A stretch of DNA of 8,343 bases from Planctomycetaceae bacterium (GCA_031259095.1 JAIRLW010000546.1:1-8343), one strand, 5' to 3'. Counted from the stretch's first letter, positions 1 to 6,003 are shown. The notes: generated by a model not told the origin, from the sequence alone. Numbers and translations are program-made.

Positions 1-2
1 CA

Positions 3-440
3 ATGACCTCCGCGATGGTTCATTGGCATTCTAAACTTGATGTCGAATTCAGTGAAACGCCCAAGCCTAAAACTTGGTGGGATGCATGCGCTTACGCGAA
101 CTTCGAATGGATCGAAGCAACTGCCTTTTTAACGAATGTTCATCGTCCGGTTGCACGCATCAGAGTTCGCGTTGCCAATCCCGATACCGATGAGGCACAA
201 GTCTTATACGGCGGAACATGGGACGCCGGACTCATGGACGCCCGTGTGCATCCTGATTTTTATCGTCAAGGAGTTGCCGCTTATACGCTCGCCGAAATGT
301 TGCGTTATCTTGTGGGTAAAAACCAAATCAAACAAATCGAAGCTCATATCGATGAAGATTTCGTTTCCATGTATCCGCTCCTAAGATCACTCCTCTGGAA
401 ACAAATCGATACCGGAAAAATCTTCCGAAAAGAAATCTAA
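3..440 (+). CDS. GNAT-family N-acetyltransferase, probably 5'-truncated by the window edge
   Basis: Predicted acyl-CoA-dependent N-acetyltransferase of the GNAT fold; the substrate cannot be read from the sequence. The acetyl-CoA binding motif A is visible at residues about 79-101: MDARVHPDFYRQGVAAYTL, with R88-Q89-G90-V91-A92 as the pyrophosphate-binding loop and a following helix rich in L, A and M. The strands before it (ARIRVRV, 51-57) and the later IEAHIDEDF (112-120) fit GNAT strands 2-3 and 5. The 145 residues from the first ATG are about one GNAT domain. That ATG is only the third base of the window, the frame is open to the edge and no ribosome binding site can be checked, so the true start may lie upstream and the protein may be longer. 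The gene ends in TAA. A weak 5-bp hairpin (458-462/470-474) follows without a T-run. The family call is fairly secure; the start is not. Confidence 0.7.
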   Translation: MTSAMVHWHSKLDVEFSETPKPKTWWDACAYANFEWIEATAFLTNVHRPVARIRVRVANPDTDEAQVLYGGTWDAGLMDARVHPDFYRQGVAAYTLAEMLRYLVGKNQIKQIEAHIDEDFVSMYPLLRSLLWKQIDTGKIFRKEI

Positions 441-506
441 TTTCACTGATTGTTTCACCTCCACATTTTGGAGGGATCATTATTTATGTTGAAAATCAAT
501 AGGCAG

Positions 507-529
507 GCGATGTTTCGCCGAAACGTCGC
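507..529. repeat. Palindromic repeat family C, copy 1 (imperfect)
   Basis: A 23-bp inverted repeat with left arm GCGATGTTTCG, one central C and right arm CGAAACGTCGC. One arm position is mismatched (T against G). It is the first of four copies of the same palindrome in the window (also 592-614, 2212-2234 and 2604-2626). It lies in the intergenic DNA after the acetyltransferase gene, 62 bp before copy 2, and could fold as a hairpin in RNA. Function unknown. Confidence 0.8.
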
Positions 530-550
530 GCCGGTTGATTGGGTTCTTTG

Positions 551-614
551 ATTTCCAGCCGTCAACAGAGGCAAAGTCGGCTATCGACAACGCAATGTTT
601 CGGCGAAACATTGC
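551..614. repeat. Palindromic repeat family C, copy 2, with its longer shared flank
   Basis: The core at 592-614 is a perfect 23-bp palindrome: GCAATGTTTCG, a central G, then CGAAACATTGC. The 41 bp before it also match the sequence before copy 3 (2172-2234), so the repeated unit is about 64 bp. The two units agree at roughly 53 of 64 positions with one gap, by hand alignment. Compared with copy 3, paired changes in the arms (GCAA/TTGC here, GCGA/TCGC there) keep the stem base-paired, which suggests the folded form is maintained. An open frame starting MFRRNIA begins inside the palindrome (ATG at 595); it is repeat-derived and not called as a gene. Confidence 0.8.
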
Positions 615-685
615 CTACCTTTTTAGATTTTTCGCGTGCCGCAGGTTGCTTACCGGCACAGATATTTTGGTTATTAGTAAGTTAT

Positions 686-789
686 TATACCGTTTTCACT
701 TTAAAAACCGGTTTTTGAACTGTAAAAACACCTTAAATTGCAGAGTTAAACGAAAATATAAAACAGGTTTTTAAAAGGAAAACGGTATA
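686..789. mobile_element. Foldback (MITE-like) element A, complete copy
   Basis: A 104-bp element bounded by 26-bp terminal inverted repeats at 686-711 and 764-789 that match at 23 of 26 positions. Both ends begin TATACCGTTTTC when read inward. The 52-bp centre contains TGTAAAAACACCTTAAATTG. No coding capacity. A second copy starts at 8279 and runs off the window, matching this one over about 65 bp (around 82% by hand, one gap), so this is a dispersed family. The TATA at each end would suit insertion at TA, as in Tc1/mariner/IS630-type MITEs, but no parent transposase is present and the assignment is inference. Confidence 0.7.
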
Positions 790-1403
790 TTTTATTCATT
801 TTTTTCGACTAAAGTCATCGGAAGGATCGAACCGATAAAAATGTCTGACGGGATTTTGTCGTTGACAAAAGAAGTCCAAACGGTTTACCAGAAACCGAAA
901 AAAACAAATTTGTCACCGAAGCGGATGAAAGTAAAAATTACGTTCAACACTCCGGCTGGCAAACCGCGAAGCACGGTTTGTTATTTTCATTGATGGATGG
1001 ATTCCCGTTGCAAGCAGTTTGAACAATAAGGATTGTCTGTTCAAATCTATTGCAATTGTTCCTAAATAGATAGGATTATTCACATGACGAGCAATCAAGG
1101 ATGTCGTTGAAAATTGAGTTATCTTGATTTTTGGATAATTTCTCATTTTGGGAACAACGGGTTGCCGATAGATTCATTGAGGGACGACAGAACATTTTGT
1201 CTTCCATTCAGTGGAAAAAGATGTAGCCCTCAGTTTTTTTTGAAGCGAGAAATCGTACTGCCCCGACCCAGGATTTTATTGTTCTTTGTGATAGGGATAT
1301 CCGTAAGAAGAACAATGGATTGCACGGGCAATTATGGTTCCGATCATAAGGAGAGTTTGGTCGGAACGTAGAAGAATAGTGTAAGTTTATCGGAGAGCCT
1401 GCA
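790..1403. other. 614 bp without a convincing gene, upstream of the HTH regulator
   Basis: No recognisable product in any frame. A small open frame at 841-993 (50 codons from ATG, MSDGILSLTKEVQTVYQKPK at its start) is lysine-rich and matches no family I know; it may be a remnant or chance. Three perfect inverted repeats are visible: 960-966/974-980 (7 bp, followed by TTATTTT, so possibly a weak terminator), 1018-1025/1038-1045 (TTTGAACA / TGTTCAAA, 12-bp loop, operator-like), and 1337-1343/1361-1367 (GTTCCGA / TCGGAAC) in the presumed leader of the downstream gene. Longer open frames on both strands (913-1146 minus, 1114-1371 plus) lack domain signatures. The 3' part probably holds the promoter and leader of the regulator, but no good -35/-10 pair could be chosen. 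Confidence 0.5.
1337..1367. promoter_or_regulatory. Inverted repeat in the leader of the HTH/receiver gene
   Basis: Perfect 7-bp arms GTTCCGA (1337-1343) and TCGGAAC (1361-1367) flank a 17-base loop containing AAGGAG (1348-1353). It ends 36 bp before the ATG of the regulator. It could be an operator for autoregulation or a leader hairpin; nothing in the sequence decides between these, and a 7-bp match over this distance can arise by chance. Confidence 0.25.
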
Positions 1404-1976
1404 ATGAAGGTTTTTACAACAGGTCAGGTCGCCAAAATTTGTAAGGTGGCCCCACGCACCGTCAGTAAATGGTTCGATTCCGGCCGGCTTAAAGGGTACC
1501 GTATTCCTGGGTCGCAAGACCGTCGGATTCCGCGAGAATACTTGATTAAATTCCTAAAAGAACATGGGATGCCGCTCGAAGGTCTTGAAGATGAGACTTT
1601 GGCAAAAGTTCTCATTGTTGCTCAGGATCAAGTGTTGATTGAGAATCTCAAACGGGAATTACCCGTCGAAAGATCGTTTCGTGTCGCTGTTGCGGCAAGC
1701 GGTTTCGATGCTGGGATTCAAGCCGAAAGTTTCCATCCTGACTGTATTATCGTTGACTTTTCGATTGGAAAAATGGAGTCGGTTCAAATTTGTCAGAATC
1801 TGCGGAGGAACGGCGAATTTTCCGAAATCATCCTCATTGCCCTACTTCCAGATGATGGAAGTACCATGAGTTTCGATCGTTCAAGTATTAATGAAACGTT
1901 CAAGAAACCGTTCGATTCGCCCTTATTGGCAGAACGGCTTCGAACATTGATCGGTTCCAAAAAAGAACTCGTCTGA
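1404..1976 (+). CDS. Excisionase/MerR-type HTH protein with a degenerate response-regulator receiver domain
   Basis: Predicted DNA-binding regulator of 190 residues with two domains. Residues 1-55 form an excisionase-type winged helix-turn-helix: FTTGQVAKICKVAPRTVSKW (4-23), then a basic wing with RIPGSQDRRIPREYL (33-47). Residues 68-185 follow the receiver fold: strand 1 KVLIVAQD (68-75), the phospho-acceptor position at D118 in IIVDFS, and the KPF loop with K168. The acidic pair that normally binds Mg2+ after strand 1 (usually DD) is A73-Q74 here, and the usual T/S after strand 4 is also absent, so normal phosphorylation is doubtful. An RBS, GGAG at 1392-1395 and 8 bases from ATG, supports the start. 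This domain pair is, to my knowledge, common in planctomycetes, with target genes unknown. It appears monocistronic: a strong terminator follows 80 bp downstream. Confidence 0.85.
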   Translation: MKVFTTGQVAKICKVAPRTVSKWFDSGRLKGYRIPGSQDRRIPREYLIKFLKEHGMPLEGLEDETLAKVLIVAQDQVLIENLKRELPVERSFRVAVAASGFDAGIQAESFHPDCIIVDFSIGKMESVQICQNLRRNGEFSEIILIALLPDDGSTMSFDRSSINETFKKPFDSPLLAERLRTLIGSKKELV

Positions 1977-2055
1977 TAGTGTTAATATTATCAACGAGAA
2001 CATCGGAATCGTTTCCATGGAAAAGAACATGTTATCGGGTCAAACCGATTCAAAT

Positions 2056-2091
2056 AAAAAACCGTTTGATTAGAGAATCAAACGGTTTTTT
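2056..2091 (+). terminator. Rho-independent terminator after the HTH/receiver gene
   Basis: A perfect 16-bp stem, AAAAAACCGTTTGATT (2056-2071) with AATCAAACGGTTTTTT (2076-2091), closes on an AGAG tetraloop and ends in a six-base T-run. It lies 80 bp past the stop codon at 1976. Because the left arm starts with six A's, it could also work on the opposite strand, though no minus-strand gene reads into it. Confidence 0.9.
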
Positions 2092-2171
2092 GTTGCGCAA
2101 GAATTTCAAAAATTGGAAATCAAAATCAAAGGAACGACGGCAATTGGTATTTCTGACCGGTTTGGAAACTG

Positions 2172-2234
2172 ATTTCCCACCGTTCACAGAGGCAAGTCGG
2201 CTACCGCCGACGCGATGTTTCGCCGAAACATCGC
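2172..2234. repeat. Palindromic repeat family C, copy 3, with its longer shared flank
   Basis: The core at 2212-2234 is a perfect 23-bp palindrome, GCGATGTTTCG, a central C, CGAAACATCGC. The preceding 40 bp match the flank of copy 2 and contain a second small hairpin, GTCGGC/GCCGAC (2196-2201/2206-2211), directly abutting the core. In copy 2 this second hairpin is decayed (GTCGGC against GACAAC). The unit lies between the terminator of the HTH gene and the YggU gene. Confidence 0.8.
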
Positions 2235-2300
2235 CCTTTGGTTTACCTCAATTAACAACTACCCTGTGAACGCTAAGAATTTTTTAACATTGTTCATTTT

Positions 2301-2597
2301 ATGTTAACGTCCCATCCAGAAGGAGTGATTCTTGCGGTTCGAGCGCAACCCGGTTCAAAACGGGATGAAATACGCGGCGCGCAGGACGGATCGCTTAAAG
2401 TTTCTGTAACGCAGTCTCCCGAAAAAGGGAAAGCAAATAAAGCAATTCGAAAATTACTGGCAAAATCGCTGGAACTGAAAATATCGCAAATTGAACTGCT
2501 CGCCGGTGAAACCACAACCCAAAAAAAATTTCTGCTCAAAAATACCGATCTGGAAACGATGAAAACGAAAATTATCAATAGCGGCGAAGCCAAGTAA
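2301..2597 (+). CDS. YggU/DUF167 family protein (UPF0235)
   Basis: A 98-residue protein of the small alpha/beta YggU (DUF167) family, the usual length. Diagnostic blocks are present: VRAQPGSKRDEIRG (13-26), the segment SPEKGKANKAIRKLLAKSL (39-57) equivalent to the family's P-x-x-G-K-A-N block, and ELLAGETTTQKKFLL (65-79) equivalent to the family's GE(T/S)-x-x-K block. The biochemical role of the family is not established. No clear Shine-Dalgarno sequence precedes the ATG; the upstream bases are AT-rich. The start is chosen because family members begin shortly before this first strand. The gene is preceded by repeat C copy 3 and stops 7 bp before repeat C copy 4. It is convergent with the secreted-protein gene on the other strand. 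Confidence 0.88.
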   Translation: MLTSHPEGVILAVRAQPGSKRDEIRGAQDGSLKVSVTQSPEKGKANKAIRKLLAKSLELKISQIELLAGETTTQKKFLLKNTDLETMKTKIINSGEAK

Positions 2598-2603
2598 ACC
2601 GAC

Positions 2604-2650
2604 GCGATGTTTCGGCGAAACATTGCCTACTGTCGATGCCGCAATGTTTT
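2604..2650 (+). terminator. Repeat C copy 4 forming a possible terminator between convergent genes
   Basis: The core palindrome at 2604-2626 (GCGATGTTTCG, G, CGAAACATTGC) is the fourth copy of family C. Its right arm can pair instead with a second complementary segment: AAACATTGC (2618-2626) with GCAATGTTT (2641-2649), a 9-bp stem followed by TTTATTTTTTT, which is a good intrinsic-terminator shape for the YggU gene. The two stems share the arm 2618-2626, so they are mutually exclusive. The T-run overlaps the stop codon and last lysine codons of the minus-strand gene, so the two transcripts meet here. Confidence 0.55.
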
Positions 2651-3616
2651 TTATTTTTTTGCGCGGGTAATTGTCATCGTGGTTTTTCCTTCCCCGCTGA
2701 CATTTTGTTTCACAACTTGGTTATTGGGAGCGGTTGTTTCTAATTCGAGATTCATTTTTATTTGGGTAACATTGGAAATGACAAGACCGGTTTTGACTTC
2801 CATCTGTATGGCGCTTTCACTGTCAATCTCCGTACTGTTAAGCATCATCTTCGCTGCCGCCATATTCATTTCCTGCGGCGAATCCGATTTCATACGAGAT
2901 TGAGACACGATCACCGCTAACTCCGTTTCATCAACTAATTGAATCTCTTTAAGCGTGTTCGTCTGCTCCGTTTTCACCTTGCCAAGCATGGGAATTTCCG
3001 AAAAATTTTCCGACTTCCACTGTTCACCAACAGCAACCGGCTGTTTAGGCATCGCCTCGTGCATCACATCAAGCGTTTTAGTTAACGCCTTACCCGAAAA
3101 TTGTTTTTTTAACATGTCCAATGCCGGTTTCGGAAGAGTTTGAGCGTGTTTTTCCAAAAACTCCTCAATACCTTCAACTTTGGTTATTTTACCATTCGGA
3201 TCGAATGTCGTTGTAACTTTCAGCCCAACCATAACTCCCATCAATCTCAATGGAGAATTTTTAACTTTTTCATCGGCGCTGTCAAAAGCAATCTCTTGAC
3301 CATTTATTGTTTGTTTTAGAACAATCCGTTTGATTTCCATGATTGTTTGTTGGGATCCGTCCGGTTCAATCGGCTCCGCTACAATCTCTTGATATTGGGT
3401 TTGATTGGAACGGTTCGGAATAATTTGTTCCCCAATTTTGATGGTCATATCCATATCCGTTTCAAGACGCATCTCATACGTCCCTTGCGGATAACGGTTT
3501 TTAAGAGTGTATTTCTCTTGAGCGTCCACAGGGAACGAAAAAAGAAAAAATATCGCAAACAAAACCAATAACATCATTTTGTTTATAAAAGTCTTGTTCA
3601 TAATAATCTTATTCAT
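2651..3616 (-). CDS. Secreted DUF6263-like protein
   Basis: A predicted exported protein of 321 residues from the chosen ATG. Residues 1-32 are a signal peptide: lysines at 3, 8 and 13, a hydrophobic core LLVLFAIFFLFSF (16-28), and a likely cleavage after VDA (32). The mature part starts QEKYTLKNRYPQGTYEMRL and consists of alternating beta-strand-like segments with blocks such as GVMVGLKVTTTFDPNGKITK and MPKQPVAVGEQWKSE. This pattern resembles DUF6263-type extracytoplasmic proteins, whose function is unknown. Start choice: ATG at 3616 has GGAG six bases upstream and puts the signal peptide at the N-terminus. A longer in-frame start (TTG at 3676) adds 20 residues ahead of it, and its GGAGG lies inside a repeat. 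Convergent with the YggU gene, divergent from ribH. The gene and export are secure; the family name is less so. Confidence 0.6.
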   Translation of the reverse strand: MNKIIMNKTFINKMMLLVLFAIFFLFSFPVDAQEKYTLKNRYPQGTYEMRLETDMDMTIKIGEQIIPNRSNQTQYQEIVAEPIEPDGSQQTIMEIKRIVLKQTINGQEIAFDSADEKVKNSPLRLMGVMVGLKVTTTFDPNGKITKVEGIEEFLEKHAQTLPKPALDMLKKQFSGKALTKTLDVMHEAMPKQPVAVGEQWKSENFSEIPMLGKVKTEQTNTLKEIQLVDETELAVIVSQSRMKSDSPQEMNMAAAKMMLNSTEIDSESAIQMEVKTGLVISNVTQIKMNLELETTAPNNQVVKQNVSGEGKTTMTITRAKK

Positions 3617-3622
3617 AAAAGT

Positions 3623-3626
3623 CTCC
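3623..3626 (-). promoter_or_regulatory. Ribosome binding site deciding the start of the DUF6263-like gene
   Basis: On the minus strand GGAG lies six bases upstream of the ATG at 3616. It favours this start over the upstream TTG at 3676, whose GGAGG (plus-strand 3683-3687) is part of the end of repeat B1. Confidence 0.6.
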
Positions 3627-3677
3627 AGTAAATGGTTGAAAAAGAGGTTCATTTGAAAATCTATCGGAGGATCCAAA

Positions 3678-3735
3678 GGGTACCTCCAAAATTCGATTTC
3701 AATCGAAATAAAAATTAGTTTTTAGAAGTTTCCCC
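3678..3735. repeat. Foldback repeat family B, copy 1 (58 bp)
   Basis: Starts GGGTACCTCCAAAA and ends TTTTTAGAAGTTTCCCC, which are imperfect inverted ends. The interior has a short perfect hairpin TTCGATT/AATCGAA (3692-3698/3701-3707). Read on the opposite strand, its end and interior resemble copy B2 (3832 onward): C-T-CTAAAAA, then an AATTA-rich stretch, then TTCGA. It lies just upstream of the DUF6263-like gene, on the promoter side. Confidence 0.5.
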
Positions 3736-3802
3736 AATCATGACCTCTCCGATTATTTTCGATGATTATACTACAACAGAAAAGGAATTACTACTACCAT
3801 TG

Positions 3803-3830
3803 TTGACTTTTTTTATCCTTGTTTATAAAA
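3803..3830 (+). promoter_or_regulatory. Possible sigma70-like promoter upstream of ribH
   Basis: TTGACT (3803-3808) is one base from a consensus -35 and is followed 15-16 bases later by TATAAA/ATAAAA (3824-3830). The spacer is shorter than ideal. It is the best pair in the divergent spacer and lies about 185 bp before the ribH ATG, with repeat B2 between. Planctomycete promoters are poorly defined, so this is a candidate only. Confidence 0.3.
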
Positions 3831-3831
3831 T

Positions 3832-3955
3832 GAGAAACCTCTAAAAAATTAATTAATTTTATTCGACTTCGGTCGATTTTAGTCGATTGAAATCGACCGA
3901 AGTCGAAATAATTAGTTAAAATAATTAGTTAAAATAATTAGTTTTTGGCAAAGTG
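3832..3955. repeat. Foldback repeat family B, copy 2, with an 18-bp perfect hairpin and tandem 13-mers
   Basis: Begins GAGAAACCTCTAAAAA and ends near AATTAGTTTTTGGCAAAGT; the ends are inverted but diverged. In the centre, TTCGACTTCGGTCGATTT (3862-3879) pairs perfectly over 18 bp with 3890-3907 across a 10-base loop, itself carrying another TCGATT. Right of the hairpin is a 13-bp unit, AAATAATTAGTTA, three times in tandem (3906-3944, the last with one change). The right boundary is approximate. The element lies in what should be the ribH leader. It could act as an mRNA hairpin or terminator-like structure, but lacks a following T-run. Confidence 0.65.
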
Positions 3956-4012
3956 TCGGTAACTTGTTCGTTCTCTCCTCCAACCCAACCAACTTAACCC
4001 ATTCATCAATCT

Positions 4013-4666
4013 ATGCAAATATTTGAAGGAAGAATTTGTCCGCCTCCTGAAGGTTATATCACTATTGCCGTTTCAAAATTTAATAAAACGATTACGCAAC
4101 GTTTACTCGACGGAGCGTTGGCAAAATTACGGCAACACCGCGTTCACGAAAAAGATATTCGGATTGTCTGGGTTCCGGGAACGTATGAATTGCCGTTTAT
4201 CGCCGCTTATTTCGCAAAAGACCCGAAATGTTTGGCAATCATTTGTCTTGGTGCGGTGATTAAAGGGGAAACATCGCACGATCAACATATTAATCGTTCC
4301 GTAAGTATGGCGTTTGGAGAAATTGCGTCGCGGTCTGGAACGCCGGTTATTTTCGGCGTTTTGACCTGCGATACCATCGAACAAGCAAACGCCCGAAGCG
4401 GAATCATTGAATCGGTTAAAGATAAAGTTCTGAATCCCGCGCCCGGCAATAAAGGAGCCGAAGCCGCTGAAGCCGCTCTTGAAATGATTGATTTACTCAC
4501 CGAATTACCGGAAATCACCCTTCCCAATCCAATCCCCGAACTTCTTTCAAAATTATTTATTGCCTCTTCAGATAATAATAACGACGACGAAGACGAAGAA
4601 GAATATGAAGACGAAGATGACGACGAGTATGACGAAGACGACGATAATGAGGACAACAATGACTGA
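4013..4666 (+). CDS. ribH: 6,7-dimethyl-8-ribityllumazine synthase with an unusual acidic C-terminal tail
   Basis: Catalyses the penultimate step of riboflavin synthesis, joining 5-amino-6-ribitylaminouracil with 3,4-dihydroxy-2-butanone 4-phosphate in the cytoplasm. Family motifs in order: SKFNKTIT (21-28, usual RFN site), VPGTYELPFIA (54-64), CLGAVIKGETSHDQHIN (78-94) with catalytic H89, PVIFGVLTCDTIEQANARSG (111-130) with phosphate-binding R127, and NKGAEAAEAALEM (146-158). The enzyme usually ends near residue 155-160. This one continues to 217 with a proline/leucine linker (164-186) and then a tail, 187-217, in which 22 of the last 27 residues are D or E. The ATG lacks a clear Shine-Dalgarno, but the family start fits. 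No FMN riboswitch is seen upstream. DUF1573 and nusB genes follow on the same strand, 127 bp and then 131 bp apart, so a shared transcript is possible but not tight. Confidence 0.95.
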   Translation: MQIFEGRICPPPEGYITIAVSKFNKTITQRLLDGALAKLRQHRVHEKDIRIVWVPGTYELPFIAAYFAKDPKCLAIICLGAVIKGETSHDQHINRSVSMAFGEIASRSGTPVIFGVLTCDTIEQANARSGIIESVKDKVLNPAPGNKGAEAAEAALEMIDLLTELPEITLPNPIPELLSKLFIASSDNNNDDEDEEEYEDEDDDEYDEDDDNEDNND

Positions 4667-4793
4667 TGAAAATTTTTAGTAATTATTCAGCGGAATTTTT
4701 AATTTACGTTTCAAACAATTTCAACAAACCTTATTTTTTTAACAAAACAACCTCAAACCCAAGATACCGTTACCATCCGGCTGATTTAATGTT

Positions 4794-6002
4794 ATGAAAT
4801 TTTCATTGAACTCGACGCTAAGTCTTATTGTTTTTTCGGTAGTTACAGGAATAGTGGTTGGGATTGGGACGACGATTTCCGCGTTGACCATTAACGGCTG
4901 GAATCCTGAACTGGAGTACAAAAAATATACCGATATTATGTTGGAAGCGGCGGCGAAAGTGTCCAATCCGAATGCCAAAGCGTTGGTTGAAAATTCGGTC
5001 TATGACTTTGGAATTAAGGGTGTTCAGGAAAAAGGACAACACAATTTTTCAATCAAAAATGTCGGAACCGCCGTTCTAACGCTTGAAGTGAACCAGACAA
5101 CTTGTACCTGTACAGGAATTGATTTGTCGTCGAAAAGCGTCAAACCGGGTGAAACCGCCATTGCCATTGTTCGTTACAACGCGGAAAGAGCAACCGCCGG
5201 TCCTTATCACCAAGGCGGAACAATTGTAACAAACGACCCGGAAAATCGGGAAATTCTGCTTTCGGTCAAAGGGATTTTCACCTCGCCGATTGTGGTCAAT
5301 CCCGGTTCTGTTTTCTTTCCTAGTATTCCCGTGTCGGAATCACGTTCCGCGGACATCCGGTTTTACGGTTTCGAAAAAACTCCGCTTCAACTTGAAACTC
5401 CTGAATGGAATAACCATGACCATTTTGAATTTCATCTGGAACCGTCCACATTGAGCGAAGCCGACCAAGCCGACTCCATGCGAAAAAATGCCGCTTCCGT
5501 TTATGAAGGTCGTGTAACAATTAAACCGGGATTGCCGGTTGGAACGTTTCAGGAAAAATTCTTTTTCAAATCGAATTATCCGAGTCAGCCGACCTTTGAA
5601 TTGTCGGTTCGCGGACAAATCACCGGTAGCGGCGTGTCCATTTACGGGACAGGATTCAACAAAGAAACCGGTTCCGTTTTGCTCGGCAAAACAGGAATCG
5701 GACAAAAAATAGTTAAAGACGTTTCGATCCAATTCACCGGAACCGCCGCATTTCGTGCCGACTTAAAAGTTAAGGAAATCAGACCGGTGTGGCTAAAAGC
5801 AATTTTGTCGGAATCGCGTGATCTCGGCGGTGAATCTGTCCGGCGATGTTTGTATTCGCTGACAATCGAAGTGCCGACCGACGCTCCTGTTTGTAACTTT
5901 ATAAAATCGGATGAAGAAAATGTTGCCATGATTACACTCGAAACCGGTCTTGACGATATGCCAATATTGAAACTTCCTGTCCAGTTTGCAGTAGAACAGT
6001 AA
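4794..6002 (+). CDS. Membrane-anchored DUF1573 domain protein
   Basis: A 402-residue protein with one N-terminal membrane segment (about 10-32, LIVFSVVTGIVVGIGTTIS) that could be an anchor or uncleaved signal; the rest is probably extracytoplasmic. The DUF1573 domain is clear at about 67-160: YDFGIKG (70-76), FSIKNVGTAVLTL (85-97), the C-x-C motif C104-T-C106, VKPGETAIAIVRY (116-128), and GGTIVTNDPENREILLSVKG (141-160). This is an immunoglobulin-like beta-sandwich common in planctomycetes and Bacteroidetes, function unknown. Residues 161-400 look like further beta-sandwich domains without that motif. No clear RBS; the ATG just before the membrane segment is chosen. Its position between ribH and nusB is unexpected and suggests no direct link to either. 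A family D repeat starts right after the stop codon. Confidence 0.85.
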   Translation: MKFSLNSTLSLIVFSVVTGIVVGIGTTISALTINGWNPELEYKKYTDIMLEAAAKVSNPNAKALVENSVYDFGIKGVQEKGQHNFSIKNVGTAVLTLEVNQTTCTCTGIDLSSKSVKPGETAIAIVRYNAERATAGPYHQGGTIVTNDPENREILLSVKGIFTSPIVVNPGSVFFPSIPVSESRSADIRFYGFEKTPLQLETPEWNNHDHFEFHLEPSTLSEADQADSMRKNAASVYEGRVTIKPGLPVGTFQEKFFFKSNYPSQPTFELSVRGQITGSGVSIYGTGFNKETGSVLLGKTGIGQKIVKDVSIQFTGTAAFRADLKVKEIRPVWLKAILSESRDLGGESVRRCLYSLTIEVPTDAPVCNFIKSDEENVAMITLETGLDDMPILKLPVQFAVEQ

Positions 6003-6003
6003 G

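Noticed and set aside
458..474. CCTCC/GGAGG hairpin as terminator of the acetyltransferase gene
   Set aside because: Only five base pairs and no T-run afterwards.
535..774. Open frame beginning MFRRNIAYLF downstream of palindrome copy 2
   Set aside because: The start lies in the repeat palindrome and the rest crosses foldback element A. The same MFRRNIA start appears at 2607 (plus) and 2623 (minus), each time from a palindrome copy.
862..890. TTGACA as a -35 box
   Set aside because: The bases 17-18 positions later (TTTACC) are a poor -10 and the site lies in a candidate small open frame.
913..1146. Minus-strand 77-codon frame
   Set aside because: No recognisable domain, no RBS, atypical composition; probably chance.
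1979..2269. Plus-strand 96-codon frame after the HTH gene
   Set aside because: It runs through the terminator hairpin and repeat C copy 3, so it is not a plausible gene.
2294..2623. Minus-strand frame of 109 codons over the YggU gene
   Set aside because: It is antisense to a clear family gene and its MFRRNIA start comes from palindrome copy 4.
507..2626. CRISPR-like array from the four 23-bp palindromes
   Set aside because: Spacing is irregular (85, 1620, 392 bp), there are no unique spacers of constant length and no cas genes.
3840..4012. FMN riboswitch upstream of ribH
   Set aside because: No conserved RFN-element blocks could be found; the leader is AT-rich repeat DNA and then a pyrimidine-rich stretch.
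4282..4659. Minus-strand serine-rich frame opposite the end of ribH
   Set aside because: The S/Y-rich sequence is the complement of the GAC/GAA codons of the acidic tail, a shadow with no supporting signal.
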